From assembly GCF_007670255.1 (NCBI RefSeq), contig NZ_SZVS01000001.1, positions 372,001-436,000 of the forward strand: 64,000 nt of DNA. Direction: 5' to 3'. The stretch's first letter is position 1; the number at the start of each line of letters is the position of its first letter. The position numbers and the translations under genes are program-made. Under the pieces are notes generated by a model, which saw only the letters and a program-made list of their open reading frames with translations, ran no database searches and was not told the origin of the DNA. Positions 1 through 10,721 of the stretch are shown piece after piece. This DNA is from Paenarthrobacter nicotinovorans (GTDB lineage Bacteria > Actinomycetota > Actinomycetes > Actinomycetales > Micrococcaceae).

Positions 1-1793
<1,793 letters not shown>

Positions 1794-1809
<16 letters not shown>

Positions 1810-1826
1810 CAGCTAAGAAGAAGCAT
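1794..1826 (-). CDS. leuA leader peptide
   Basis: A 10-codon frame reads MLLLSCRGEA and ends in TGA, 91 bases before the leuA start. Codons 2-4 are CTT CTT CTT. GCGGAA lies directly before its ATG as a weak ribosome binding site, and a possible -10 element TACTGT is near 1845-1850. The design matches a classic amino-acid attenuator: a ribosome slowed at leucine codons when charged tRNA-Leu is scarce would cover the 5' arm of the following helix and change leuA expression. The frame is seen directly; the mechanism is inferred from known leader peptides. Confidence 0.75.
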
Positions 1827-1860
1827 TTCCGCACGCACAAAATTACAGTAGCACGGTGCG

Positions 1861-1866
1861 TATGAT
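1861..1866 (+). promoter_or_regulatory. possible -10 element for the M13 peptidase gene
   Basis: TATGAT is one mismatch from the TATAAT consensus and lies about 85 bases before the peptidase start. No convincing -35 is seen at the right spacing. It would be divergent to, and partly overlap, the leuA promoter region. Confidence 0.3.
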
Positions 1867-1952
1867 GACAGTGCAACACCTCATGCAACGTCCACTATGC
1901 AGACGCCGCAGCGGTGGCAACGCCGACTGCAGCGTCCCTTCAAGGAGCCACA

Positions 1953-3905
1953 GTGCCACAGTCGGGGATCACTCTTTCGAATATCGACCACAGCGTCCGG
2001 CCCCAGGACGACCTTTATCAACACGTCAATGGCGCGTGGCTGAACAGCACCACGATTCCTGACGACAGGCCGTTGGAGGGGACGTTCACCGCCTTACGCG
2101 ATGGAGCCGAACTCGCAGTGAAGGCAATCATCGAAGAAGCCGCCGGCAAGGGTGAAGCGGCCACGGGCATCGAGCAAAAAGTGGGCGGCCTTTACGCAAG
2201 CTTCATGGATGAGGCCACGGCCGAGGCAAAGGGACTCGACCCTGTCCGGCCGCGACTTGAGGAGGTGCGGGCGGTGCAATCCGCCGGAGAGCTGGCAGGC
2301 CTGATTGGCCGGCTTTTCCGTTCGGATGTATCAGGGCTCTTTTCGATCTACCCCGCCCCGGATGCCGGCAACCCTGAACGCATCCTGCTGTACATCGGTC
2401 AAGGTGGCTTGGGCTTGCCTGATGAGTCCTACTACCGCGAGGACAAGTTCGCCGGCATCGTTACGGCGTACGGCGAGTACATCGAAAGCCTGTTCACCCT
2501 CGCCGGTGTCCCTGACGCTGCGCAGGCTGCCCAGCGCGTGGTCGCGCTTGAGACGGCCTTGGCATCGCATCATTGGGACAACGTGACGCTCAGGGATCCC
2601 CAGAAGACCTACAACTTGAAGTCGGCGGAAGAGGCAACGGCGCTGTTTCCCTTGCTGGACACGTGGTTCGATGCGGCGCGGGTCGATGCGGAGAAGCGTC
2701 AGGAAATCGTTGTCAGCACACCCGACTTCTTCACCGGCGCTGCCGGCTTGATGGAATCCGAGCCCCTGCAGACGTGGAAGGAATGGCTGACACTTCGGGT
2801 TCTCAGTTCGGCCGCCCCCTACTTGTCGTCCGCCTTCGTTGACACCAACTTCGATTTCTATGGCACGACCCTCAGCGGGACACCACAGAACAAGGAACGG
2901 TGGAAGCGTGGAGTCGCGGTCGTGGAAGCAGCACTTGGCGAGGCAGTTGGCCAGATCTACGTCGAACGGCACTTCCCCGCCGGTCACAAGGCCCGGATGG
3001 AGACCTTGGTAGCCAATCTGATCGAGGCCTACCGCGAAAGCATCTCGTCATTGGAGTGGATGGGCGAAGAGACCAAGAAGGAAGCCCTGAAGAAGTTGGA
3101 CGCGTTCCGTCCCAAGATCGGCTTCCCGGAGAAATGGATTGACTACTCTGCCGTGGAGATCGACCCCAATGATCTTCTCGGCAACGTTGAGCGCGCCCAT
3201 GACGCCGACGTGGACAGGCACCTGGACGAGATCGGCAAGCCCGTTGACCTGTCGAAGTGGCTGATGACGCCTCAGACAGTCAACGCCTACTACCACCCCA
3301 TGTTGAACGAAATTGTCTTCCCTGCTGCCATCCTCCAACCGCCTTTCTTCACCGCGGAGGCGGACGACGCCGTGAACTACGGTGGGATCGGCGCAGTGAT
3401 CGGACACGAGATTGGCCACGGCTTCGACGATCAAGGATCGCAGTTCGATGGCAGCGGCGCACTGCGCAACTGGTGGACCGAGGACGACCGCAAGGCCTTC
3501 GAAGCACTCACGGCAAAACTCGTGGCCCAGTTCGACGCCCTTTCACCGTATGCCGCCCCCGATCACAAAGTGAACGGCAAGCTCACCCTGGGCGAGAACA
3601 TCGGAGATCTTGGCGGACTGACCATTGCCTACAAGGCGTACCTGCTGAGCCTGGATGGTAAAGAACCGGAAGTCATTGATGGCTTTACGGGTCAGCAACG
3701 GTTCTTCATGTCGTGGGCAGCCGGCTGGCGTCAGGTCATTCGAGCCGAGGAAGCGATCCGCAGGCTCGCCACCGACCCGCACTCCCCCAATGAATTCCGG
3801 ACCAATGCCATCGCACGAAACCTTGATGCTTTCCATGAGGCCTTCGGAGTACGCGAAGCTGACGGAATGTGGACCGAGCCGCAGGAACGCGTCAGCATCT
3901 GGTAA
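1953..3905 (+). CDS. M13 (neprilysin/PepO) family zinc metalloendopeptidase
   Basis: This is a peptidase of the neprilysin family, about 650 residues as usual for bacterial PepO-type enzymes. The zinc motif HEIGH is at residues 485-489, followed by GFDDQG. The third zinc ligand lies in ENIGDLGG (548-555), and VNAYYHP resembles the family's substrate-binding NAFY segment. I chose GTG at 1953 because AAGGAG sits six bases before it; in-frame codons further upstream lack such a site. No signal peptide or membrane segment is visible, so it is probably cytoplasmic and cleaves oligopeptides. It stands alone between leuA and a two-sided terminator. Confidence 0.93.
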   Translation: MPQSGITLSNIDHSVRPQDDLYQHVNGAWLNSTTIPDDRPLEGTFTALRDGAELAVKAIIEEAAGKGEAATGIEQKVGGLYASFMDEATAEAKGLDPVRPRLEEVRAVQSAGELAGLIGRLFRSDVSGLFSIYPAPDAGNPERILLYIGQGGLGLPDESYYREDKFAGIVTAYGEYIESLFTLAGVPDAAQAAQRVVALETALASHHWDNVTLRDPQKTYNLKSAEEATALFPLLDTWFDAARVDAEKRQEIVVSTPDFFTGAAGLMESEPLQTWKEWLTLRVLSSAAPYLSSAFVDTNFDFYGTTLSGTPQNKERWKRGVAVVEAALGEAVGQIYVERHFPAGHKARMETLVANLIEAYRESISSLEWMGEETKKEALKKLDAFRPKIGFPEKWIDYSAVEIDPNDLLGNVERAHDADVDRHLDEIGKPVDLSKWLMTPQTVNAYYHPMLNEIVFPAAILQPPFFTAEADDAVNYGGIGAVIGHEIGHGFDDQGSQFDGSGALRNWWTEDDRKAFEALTAKLVAQFDALSPYAAPDHKVNGKLTLGENIGDLGGLTIAYKAYLLSLDGKEPEVIDGFTGQQRFFMSWAAGWRQVIRAEEAIRRLATDPHSPNEFRTNAIARNLDAFHEAFGVREADGMWTEPQERVSIW

Positions 3906-3916
3906 ATAAATGAACA

Positions 3917-3956
3917 AGAGAGGCCGGGCCAGTTCTTCAACTGGCCCGGCCTCTCT
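3917..3956. terminator. two-way terminator between convergent genes
   Basis: An 18-bp perfect inverted repeat (3917-3934 with 3939-3956) closes on a CTTC loop. The outer AGAGAG/CTCTCT ends and the position between two converging genes suggest it stops transcription from both sides. Confidence 0.85.
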
Positions 3957-3978
3957 CATGAGTCGCCTGCGTTATCCG

Positions 3979-5538
3979 CTACTGATCGATGTAGAACGGG
4001 TTCACCTGTTGGCACACCGCGTCCTTGGCAGTTTGGTTAACCACATCTGAGGGAACCGACGCTGCTCCGTAGGCCGTGCCGGTTGTGAAGTCCGTACCAA
4101 CGTAGAGCTGCACACCAGCCACGCCAGGTGCCTCTTGGACTTGGGCGGCCGGGATGCCATAGAGCTTGGCGACGTCGGCGGCCACGTCGGCAAAGCCCGT
4201 TCCGTAGTAAAGCACGGTCTGGTCCACGGGGTTGGCCAGATAGGACACAGCCTGCGCGAATCCGCCGCCCGTCAGAACGGCCATCAGTTCCTGGCCGCGG
4301 GTGGCGACACCACTGCCGTTGGCCACCGAAACAGGCTGGATCGCCTTGTCATAGGCAGGCGCGGCGGGCGTTGTGGTTGTCGGCTGCGGGGCCGGGCTCT
4401 CTGACGGCGAGGGAGTAGCCGTCGCACCGGGAGTGGTGAGGTCAAGGTCCGCGCGCAGTGCCGCGAAGAGCTGGGACGCTTGGGGTTCAACCAGTTCAAG
4501 GCGGTTCGGATCCACGGCTGCAGCCTGGGTAGGCACAGCCACGAACGCTACCTTCGACACGTCAATATCCTTTAGCCGCCCACCGATGGTCAACAGCGAA
4601 GGGACCGAGGCGAGGCCCTCGTCCACTGTCAGGTTTTGGGTCACGACGTCTGCGATTTGCAGGAGACGCTGCGGATTGCCCAGCGTGCCTTCACTCTTGA
4701 GCTTTCGAGTCAGGGATGAAAGGAATGCCTGCTGGCCCTTGATGCGACCCAAATCGCCTCCGTCGCCGAACGCATGCCTGGTGCGCAGGAACGCAAGGGC
4801 CTGCTCGCCTTCGACCAACGAGTCACCCTTCGGCAGGCGGAGGCGGGAGTCCGGATCAAAGACGGGATCGCTGACGCAGACATTCACACCGCCGACGGCG
4901 TGGGAAAGCTCCTTGACGGCGTTGAAGTCAGCCATCATGAAGTGGTCGATCTCGAGGCCCGTCAGCTTGTTGATGGTGTCGACTGCGCAACCGATGCCGG
5001 CCTCTGCCATGGCCTCGTTGATCATCACGCCGCTTCGGGCAGGAAAGGTCTGGTTGTTGGTGCGGTCGGTGCACTGGGGAACGTTCACCAACAGGTCCCG
5101 GGGGAAGCTGAGGACATTGACGCGCTTGTTGTCGGCAGAGATGTCCAGCAGCATCATGACATCCGAGTGACCATAACCCGTGGAGTCTTCGCTGGTGCCG
5201 TACTCGGCATTCTTGCCGTCACGGGTATCGGAGCCAAGGATCAGGATCTGGAGCCGGTCGGTCTTGTCATTGGCCGTGGCCTCACCTGCATTGCGGCTTT
5301 CATCCGCACTCAGAGGGGCCTTGGTGATGTTCGTCTGGAGTCGGATAAACCAGAAAGCAGCAAACGCGACGCCGGCGACCAACGCGACGGACACCACGCC
5401 GGTGACGATCTTCAACCAGAGCGGCCATCCCTTGCGCTCATTCATATGGCGCGGAGTGCCGTCGGCCTCGGCTCCATGGCGTGCCGCAACGGGGCCAGCG
5501 GTGCCGGTGCCCTCCGGGCGGGCGTCACGACGTCGCAC
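3979..5538 (-). CDS. LCP (LytR-CpsA-Psr) family cell-wall ligase
   Basis: LCP enzymes move undecaprenyl-linked glycopolymers, such as teichoic acids or arabinogalactan, onto peptidoglycan at the outer face of the membrane. The 519-residue protein has a short charged N-terminus and one membrane helix at about 43-65. The LCP domain spans about 95-245, with GSDTR near 102 and SFPRDLL near 144-150, both of which bind polyprenyl phosphate in the family. After a Pro/Thr/Ser linker comes a LytR_C domain (VSVANGSGVATRGQELM). The GTG start at 5538 is preceded by AAGGAAAGG at 11 bases. It is a single gene facing the M13 peptidase. Confidence 0.93.
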   Translation of the reverse strand: MRRRDARPEGTGTAGPVAARHGAEADGTPRHMNERKGWPLWLKIVTGVVSVALVAGVAFAAFWFIRLQTNITKAPLSADESRNAGEATANDKTDRLQILILGSDTRDGKNAEYGTSEDSTGYGHSDVMMLLDISADNKRVNVLSFPRDLLVNVPQCTDRTNNQTFPARSGVMINEAMAEAGIGCAVDTINKLTGLEIDHFMMADFNAVKELSHAVGGVNVCVSDPVFDPDSRLRLPKGDSLVEGEQALAFLRTRHAFGDGGDLGRIKGQQAFLSSLTRKLKSEGTLGNPQRLLQIADVVTQNLTVDEGLASVPSLLTIGGRLKDIDVSKVAFVAVPTQAAAVDPNRLELVEPQASQLFAALRADLDLTTPGATATPSPSESPAPQPTTTTPAAPAYDKAIQPVSVANGSGVATRGQELMAVLTGGGFAQAVSYLANPVDQTVLYYGTGFADVAADVAKLYGIPAAQVQEAPGVAGVQLYVGTDFTTGTAYGAASVPSDVVNQTAKDAVCQQVNPFYIDQ

Positions 5539-5646
5539 TATTCGGTTTACCTTTCCTTAAAACAGCTCAATCCCCGCAATCATAGTTGCCGTTTCTGGGA
5601 AGTTCCTTATCGGGCCGAAAGCCACGCCGGATCCAGCTCTGTTGGC

Positions 5647-6609
5647 CTAGAAGCCGAGCTTGACCAGCTGCTTCGGATCGCGCTGCCAGTCCTTGGCAAC
5701 CTTGACATGCAAATCGAGGTAGATCCGGGTACCGAGAAGGGTTTCGATACCCTTGCGGGCATTGGTTCCGACTTCGCGCAGCCGGCTGCCGCCCTTGCCA
5801 ATGATGATGGCTTTCTGCGACGGACGCTCTACGTAAAGGTTGACGCGGACGTCCAAGAGCGGATTGTCCTCAGTACGTCCTTCACGCGGCACGATCTCCT
5901 CGACCACTACTGCCAACGAGTGCGGAAGCTCATCACGTACACCTTCCAAGGCCGCTTCGCGGATGAGTTCGGCGATCATGACCGCTTCGGGCTCATCTGT
6001 CAGCTCGCCATCCGGGTAGAGCGGCGGGGAGGGAGGCATGTGGCTGATCAGAACGTCCGCGACGGTGGAAACCTGGAAACCGTCGGCCGCTGAAACCGGA
6101 ACGATATCGGCCCATCCTGCTTCGCCCAGGACCTCCCTGCCCAGCTCTGCGACGGCCAGCAATTGCTCGGTCAGGGCCTGACGGTCCACCAGGTCAGTCT
6201 TGGTCACCAAAGCGACGATCGGCTTACGTCCGACGCCGGCCAGCTGGGCGGCAATGAATTTGTCGCCCGGACCAATCTTTTCGTTGGCGGGCAAGCAGAA
6301 GCCGATGGCGTCGACCTCGGCCAAAGTATCGGCAACGAGCTCGTTCAGCCGCTTGCCGAGAAGGGTTCGGGGCCGGTGCAGCCCCGGTGTGTCCACGAGG
6401 ATCAGTTGCGCGTCCTCGCGGTGGACGATGCCGCGGATGGTGTGGCGGGTGGTTTGCGGCTTGGCTGAAGTAATCGCTACTTTCTGGCCGACAAGGGCAT
6501 TGGTAAGGGTGGACTTGCCGGCATTCGGCCGACCGACCAGCACCGAGAAGCCCGCGTGAAAGCCGCCGAAGTCGCTGTCGGCATCGAATTTCTTATTTTG
6601 CTTGCTCAC
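5647..6609 (-). CDS. era: GTPase Era
   Basis: Era is an essential GTPase that binds the 3' end of 16S rRNA and aids 30S assembly. The 320-residue protein has the G1 motif GRPNAGKS (26-33), a DTPGLH G3 motif and the NKxD-like TKTD. A C-terminal KH domain carries the motif IIGKGGSRLREVG. I chose GTG at 6609 because AGGGAG lies six bases before it; frames further upstream only extend into the previous gene. The start overlaps the end of the CBS gene by 17 bases, so the two are translationally coupled. It is the last gene of the phoH-ybeY-CBS-era ribosome-maturation operon. Confidence 0.97.
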   Translation of the reverse strand: MSKQNKKFDADSDFGGFHAGFSVLVGRPNAGKSTLTNALVGQKVAITSAKPQTTRHTIRGIVHREDAQLILVDTPGLHRPRTLLGKRLNELVADTLAEVDAIGFCLPANEKIGPGDKFIAAQLAGVGRKPIVALVTKTDLVDRQALTEQLLAVAELGREVLGEAGWADIVPVSAADGFQVSTVADVLISHMPPSPPLYPDGELTDEPEAVMIAELIREAALEGVRDELPHSLAVVVEEIVPREGRTEDNPLLDVRVNLYVERPSQKAIIIGKGGSRLREVGTNARKGIETLLGTRIYLDLHVKVAKDWQRDPKQLVKLGF

Positions 6610-7924
6610 GTGGAACTCCCTGTTGCGTTGAGTCGGCGTCGTCGAGAAGGTCTTCAAGGTCAGTGTCTTCCTTTGGCATGGCGGCCGCAATAATATGGCT
6701 GACCCTGTTACGCCGACCCTCAAGCCTATCTGCCTTAAGGAACACCCCGTTCACTTCAACGGAGCTTCCGACGATGGGAACCTGTCCAAGGGCCTTGGCC
6801 AGGAGCCCGCCCACGGTGTCCACTTCGTCGTCGTCGAGTTCGATATCGAACAGTTCGCCAAGGTCATCAATGCTCATGCGGGCGCTGACGCGGTACTGTC
6901 CGTCACCCAAGTCGACGGCTTCTTCAGCGGCTGCGTCGTATTCGTCGACGATCTCGCCGACGATTTCCTCGATGAGATCTTCCAAGGTCACCAAACCGGC
7001 GGTTCCCCCGTACTCATCAATGACAATCGCCACGTGGGTGGACTCCTGCTGGAGCTCGCGCAGGAGGTCGCTCACCGGCTTGGACTCGGGAACGTACCGG
7101 ACATCACGGGCCAGCGAATCGACGTCGTGCGGCTGCAGTCCCGGCTCACCGCGGTGCATGGCCGCGGCAACATCCTTCAGGTACAGGATGCCGCGGATTT
7201 GATCAGTGTTCTCACCGATCACGGGAATTCGGGAATAGCCCGACCGCAGGAACAATCCCATGGCGGTTTCAAGGTCTGCGCCCGTGCCGATGCTGACAAT
7301 GTCCGTGCGGGGAACCATGACAGAACGTACCAGGGTGTCGCCGAAGTCGAAGACCGAGTGGATAAGTTCCGCTTCGTTGTCCTCGATCATGTCGGACTCG
7401 GCCGCCCGGTCCACAAACTCGCGGAACTCTTCTTCGCTGACGAAAGCATCATCGCCGGCCGGAGCACCAGGGGCTACCGCCTGGCCCAAGGCAACAAGCC
7501 AGCCCGGGATCGGGCCCAGGATCCAGCACAGAAACCTGATCAGGGGCGCGGTGAAGCGCACTACCGGCCCTGAGTGGGCGCGCCCAAGCTGCCTGGGCGA
7601 AACACCGACCAGCACAAAGCCGATGACTGCCATGATGCCCGTCGCGGCCAGTCCGGCGAGCCACACGTTGTCCAGCAAGCTGTGGAGGACAACGGCTACC
7701 GCCACGGCCGCCGCCATTTCAAACCACACACGCCAAAAGCGCAGCGCCCTCATATGGGCTATGGGGTTTTCCAGGATGCCGGCCAGCGCCTTGCCCTTGC
7801 TTCGGCCAAGGGATTGTTCGGCCTCGTGGCGGGGCAGGAAGTTGAACGCAGCCTCCGCTGCAGTCAGCAGGGCTACAAAGCTGAGGAAAACCAGCGCCAT
7901 GCCGACCAGGATGAGCGAGGTCAC
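6593..7924 (-). CDS. CNNM/CorC-like membrane protein with DUF21 and CBS domains
   Basis: The order is an N-terminal DUF21/CNNM membrane domain (about residues 1-190, several helices), a pair of CBS domains (about 205-330) and a C-terminal CorC/HlyC FAD-like domain with an acidic EIVGEIVDEYD stretch. Relatives are linked to magnesium or cobalt efflux. The old 'hemolysin' label comes from weak early evidence. The start is GTG at 7924, sharing GTGA with the ybeY stop. It lies between ybeY and era, a conserved position in actinobacteria. The transported ion cannot be told from sequence. Confidence 0.92.
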   Translation of the reverse strand: MTSLILVGMALVFLSFVALLTAAEAAFNFLPRHEAEQSLGRSKGKALAGILENPIAHMRALRFWRVWFEMAAAVAVAVVLHSLLDNVWLAGLAATGIMAVIGFVLVGVSPRQLGRAHSGPVVRFTAPLIRFLCWILGPIPGWLVALGQAVAPGAPAGDDAFVSEEEFREFVDRAAESDMIEDNEAELIHSVFDFGDTLVRSVMVPRTDIVSIGTGADLETAMGLFLRSGYSRIPVIGENTDQIRGILYLKDVAAAMHRGEPGLQPHDVDSLARDVRYVPESKPVSDLLRELQQESTHVAIVIDEYGGTAGLVTLEDLIEEIVGEIVDEYDAAAEEAVDLGDGQYRVSARMSIDDLGELFDIELDDDEVDTVGGLLAKALGQVPIVGSSVEVNGVFLKADRLEGRRNRVSHIIAAAMPKEDTDLEDLLDDADSTQQGVPREQAK

Positions 7925-8394
7925 TGCATGGTCTCCATGGGGGCATCCTTGCCCAGGAATTCAGACAGCAGTTCGCGCTGGAGGCCAAACATTTCTTCTT
8001 TTTCCTCGGGTTCTGCGTGGTCGAAGCCCAGCAGATGCAGGATCCCGTGCGTTGCCAGCAGCAGCATTTCATCCTGCGTGGAGTGACCGGCGTTGCGCGC
8101 CTGGACTTCGGCCACCTGCGGGCAGATGGCGATGTCCCCGAGCATGCCTTGCGGGGTGGGCTTGTCCGGTGTCCCCGGCGTCAGCTCGTCCATGGGCACG
8201 GACAGGACATCCGTTGCTCCGGGCTCGTCCATCAGCTCAATGTGGAGCTTCTCCATGGCGGGTTCGTCCACCAAGAGGATCGACAGCTCCGCCTGGGGGT
8301 GGATATAGAGGCGTTCGAAAATGAAGCGGGACAACGTCACCAGCTGTGCTTCATCGACTGCCACGCCGGACTCGTTGTTGACTTCGATGCTCAT
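7921..8394 (-). CDS. ybeY: endoribonuclease YbeY, 16S rRNA maturation factor
   Basis: YbeY is a metal-dependent RNase involved in 3'-end maturation of 16S rRNA and in ribosome quality control. The 157-residue protein carries the family signature H3-x5-H in HGILHLLGFDH, with zinc ligands His116, His120 and His126. The ATG start at 8394 overlaps the phoH stop by four bases (ATGA), and its own stop overlaps the next start the same way. This points to one tightly coupled transcript. Confidence 0.97.
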   Translation of the reverse strand: MSIEVNNESGVAVDEAQLVTLSRFIFERLYIHPQAELSILLVDEPAMEKLHIELMDEPGATDVLSVPMDELTPGTPDKPTPQGMLGDIAICPQVAEVQARNAGHSTQDEMLLLATHGILHLLGFDHAEPEEKEEMFGLQRELLSEFLGKDAPMETMQ

Positions 8395-9473
8395 TTACGT
8401 TCTCCACGTTTATGGGTGTTGGCAGCGGCCGCGGGTCGGTGGGCGTCATCCCATGCGCTGTAAGCGGAGACGATATCGGCCACCAGGCGATGCCGCACCA
8501 CGTCAGCGGCTTCCAGGATCGAGAAGTTGACGTCGTCGATACCGGTGAGGATTTCGCGGACGATCCTCAGACCCGAGGTCGAGCCAAAGGGAAGGTCGAT
8601 CTGCGTGACGTCACCGGTGACTACCATCTTCGACCCGAATCCGAGGCGCGTCAGGAACATCTTCATCTGTTCCGGAGTGGTGTTCTGGGCTTCATCAAGG
8701 ATGATGAAGGCGTCGTTAAGGGTACGTCCACGCATGTACGCCAAAGGCGCTACTTCGATGGTCCCGGCAGCCATCAGGCGAGGGATGGATTCCGGATCCA
8801 TCATGTCGTGCAGGGCGTCGTAAAGGGGACGCAGGTACGGGTCGATCTTGTCGCTGAGAGTGCCTGGAAGGAAGCCCAGCCTCTCCCCCGCCTCAACGGC
8901 GGGCCGCGTCAGGATGATCCGGCTGACTTCCTTGTTCTGCAATGCCTGCACAGCCTTGGCCATGGCGAGGTACGTCTTACCGGTACCTGCAGGGCCAATT
9001 CCGAAGATCACCGTGTTGTCGTCGATGGCGTCAACATAGTTCTTCTGGTTCAGGGTCTTGGGCCTGATGGTCTTGCCCCTGCTGGAGAGGATGTTGTGGG
9101 TCAGGACATCCGCGGGATTCTGCACGGACTGGGTCCGCAGCAGGGACACCAGTTGCTGAAGTACGTCGGGCGTGACCACGGTCCCCTTGGCCACGAGGCC
9201 GCGTACTTCCTCAAGGAGGCGCATAATCCGTGGAATCACTGTGGAAGGACCGGTCATGGAGAGCTCGTTGCCACGAACGTGGAAGTTCACGTCCGGGAAC
9301 TGTTCCTCGATGTACCGCAGCGCTTCATCATGGCTGCCCAGCGAGTGAACCATCTGGTCGGAGTTGTCGAACGTGACAACTTCCGTGCGCGTGCCCGGTA
9401 AAGTGTGCGGGAACTCGGTCAGCGGCTGGTTCCCGTTTCCGGTCCTGAGCCGCCCGTTCAAAGATTCACTCAT
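8391..9473 (-). CDS. phoH: PhoH-like ATPase
   Basis: This is a cytoplasmic P-loop ATPase of the PhoH family, often found beside ybeY and probably acting on RNA. From ATG at 9473 it has 360 residues. Walker A is GPAGTGKT (160-167), a Walker B-like segment reads FIILDEAQNT, and an N-terminal KH-like region precedes the ATPase core. The purine-rich GGAGGAG lies about 24 bases before this ATG, which is farther than usual. A longer start is possible, but the sequence upstream looks unlike a conserved protein. It is the first gene of the operon that ends with era. Confidence 0.93.
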   Translation of the reverse strand: MSESLNGRLRTGNGNQPLTEFPHTLPGTRTEVVTFDNSDQMVHSLGSHDEALRYIEEQFPDVNFHVRGNELSMTGPSTVIPRIMRLLEEVRGLVAKGTVVTPDVLQQLVSLLRTQSVQNPADVLTHNILSSRGKTIRPKTLNQKNYVDAIDDNTVIFGIGPAGTGKTYLAMAKAVQALQNKEVSRIILTRPAVEAGERLGFLPGTLSDKIDPYLRPLYDALHDMMDPESIPRLMAAGTIEVAPLAYMRGRTLNDAFIILDEAQNTTPEQMKMFLTRLGFGSKMVVTGDVTQIDLPFGSTSGLRIVREILTGIDDVNFSILEAADVVRHRLVADIVSAYSAWDDAHRPAAAANTHKRGERK

Positions 9474-9746
9474 AGTGCTGGCCTGCGGCCTGTTCTCCTC
9501 CGGTTGATGGTATGACGCAATCCTACGCCAGCCCCGGGCCGGATGAACCTCGGCAAGGCGCCGGAACCAGGGCCGAAACGATACCGAAGACATTTTGTCT
9601 CAACTCGGCATCAAGCCGGTATCAATCATGTTTCAGTTGACCGCCGTCCACCCAAACCCGGCCGGACGCCGTCGTCGATGTGCCAAGCTGGCTTAACCGG
9701 GTGGTTGGAACCCCCGCAGCCCTGACCAAAAGGAAGCACCATAGCC

Positions 9747-10685
9747 ATGCCAGCGAGCACCGGGAAAGGCGCACGAAAGCGGACACGGTCCGCCATCGCC
9801 GCGCCTGCGATGCTTGCTGTCCTGCTGCTGACCGGTTGCATTGCCAACGGCGGCGGGGGCAGCCAGGCGACGTCGAGCCCGCCGTCGCTGTCCGTGCAGG
9901 ACGCGCCCGCGAGCAACGCCCCCTTGGAGACAACCCAGGCATCCACCAAGATTCCGGTCTATTGGATTGGGCGAAGCAAGGACGAGGTCTACCTCTACCG
10001 CGAATTCCGGGACATATCCGGTGACGGCAACCCTGTCACCACCGCCCTGAAGATCATGATGGCCGAGAAGCCGTTGGATCATGATTTCTTCACGCCTTGG
10101 CAGGAACCTGGAAACCTGGCGACCTCCATCTCCGGGAAGAACGTGATCACCGTCGACGTCTCCCGCGACGCCTTCAACTCGAACCTGGACGCCGGGATGG
10201 CCCAGAGGGCCATTCAGCAGCTGGTCTACACAGCCACGGCGGCAGCGTCGTCCTCCGGACTCATCAACTCGGGCCAGCAGATCCAGGTGGTCATCCTGGT
10301 GGACGGCCACAAGGACTACATGGCGTTCGGACAAGTAAAACTTGGCGAACCCATGACGCGCGACGCTTCCTTGGTGGCACCGCTGTGGATCATTGATCCC
10401 CAGGAGGACGTCTCCTTGCCGGCAGGGCTCATCAAGTTCAACGGCCGCATCACGGACAACTCCCGGCCCATCAGCTGGCAGATCCTCCAGGACAACGGCA
10501 AGGGAGAGAAGTCGAGCCTGCTCACGGGCCAGACCAAGGCAACCGGCGAGCCCGGTCAGTACGGTCTCTTCAGCTTCGGCGCCACGCTGAAACCCGGCAA
10601 GTACGAGCTCCGGGTCTCCGAGGTGGACGACGCCGGCAAGGCGATCGAATCGAGCACGGATACCCGCCTGTTCAGCGTCTCCTAG
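9747..10685 (+). CDS. GerMN-domain lipoprotein with Gmad2 domain
   Basis: The N-terminus is a lipoprotein signal with lipobox LLTGC (Cys31), so the protein is probably anchored on the outer face of the membrane. A GerMN domain follows (about 65-185), then a Gmad2-type immunoglobulin-like domain (about 205-310, ending RVSEVDDAGKAIESS). GerMN was named from spore germination proteins of Bacillus, yet this organism should not sporulate; in actinobacteria such proteins are usually envelope lipoproteins of unknown role. AAAGGAAG lies about 12 bases before the ATG. It is a lone gene, divergent from phoH across a 273-base gap in which I see no other gene. Confidence 0.85.
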   Translation: MPASTGKGARKRTRSAIAAPAMLAVLLLTGCIANGGGGSQATSSPPSLSVQDAPASNAPLETTQASTKIPVYWIGRSKDEVYLYREFRDISGDGNPVTTALKIMMAEKPLDHDFFTPWQEPGNLATSISGKNVITVDVSRDAFNSNLDAGMAQRAIQQLVYTATAAASSSGLINSGQQIQVVILVDGHKDYMAFGQVKLGEPMTRDASLVAPLWIIDPQEDVSLPAGLIKFNGRITDNSRPISWQILQDNGKGEKSSLLTGQTKATGEPGQYGLFSFGATLKPGKYELRVSEVDDAGKAIESSTDTRLFSVS

Positions 10686-10721
10686 GCGTCTTGTACATAG
10701 CTCGCGAGCGTCGGTGGCCGG

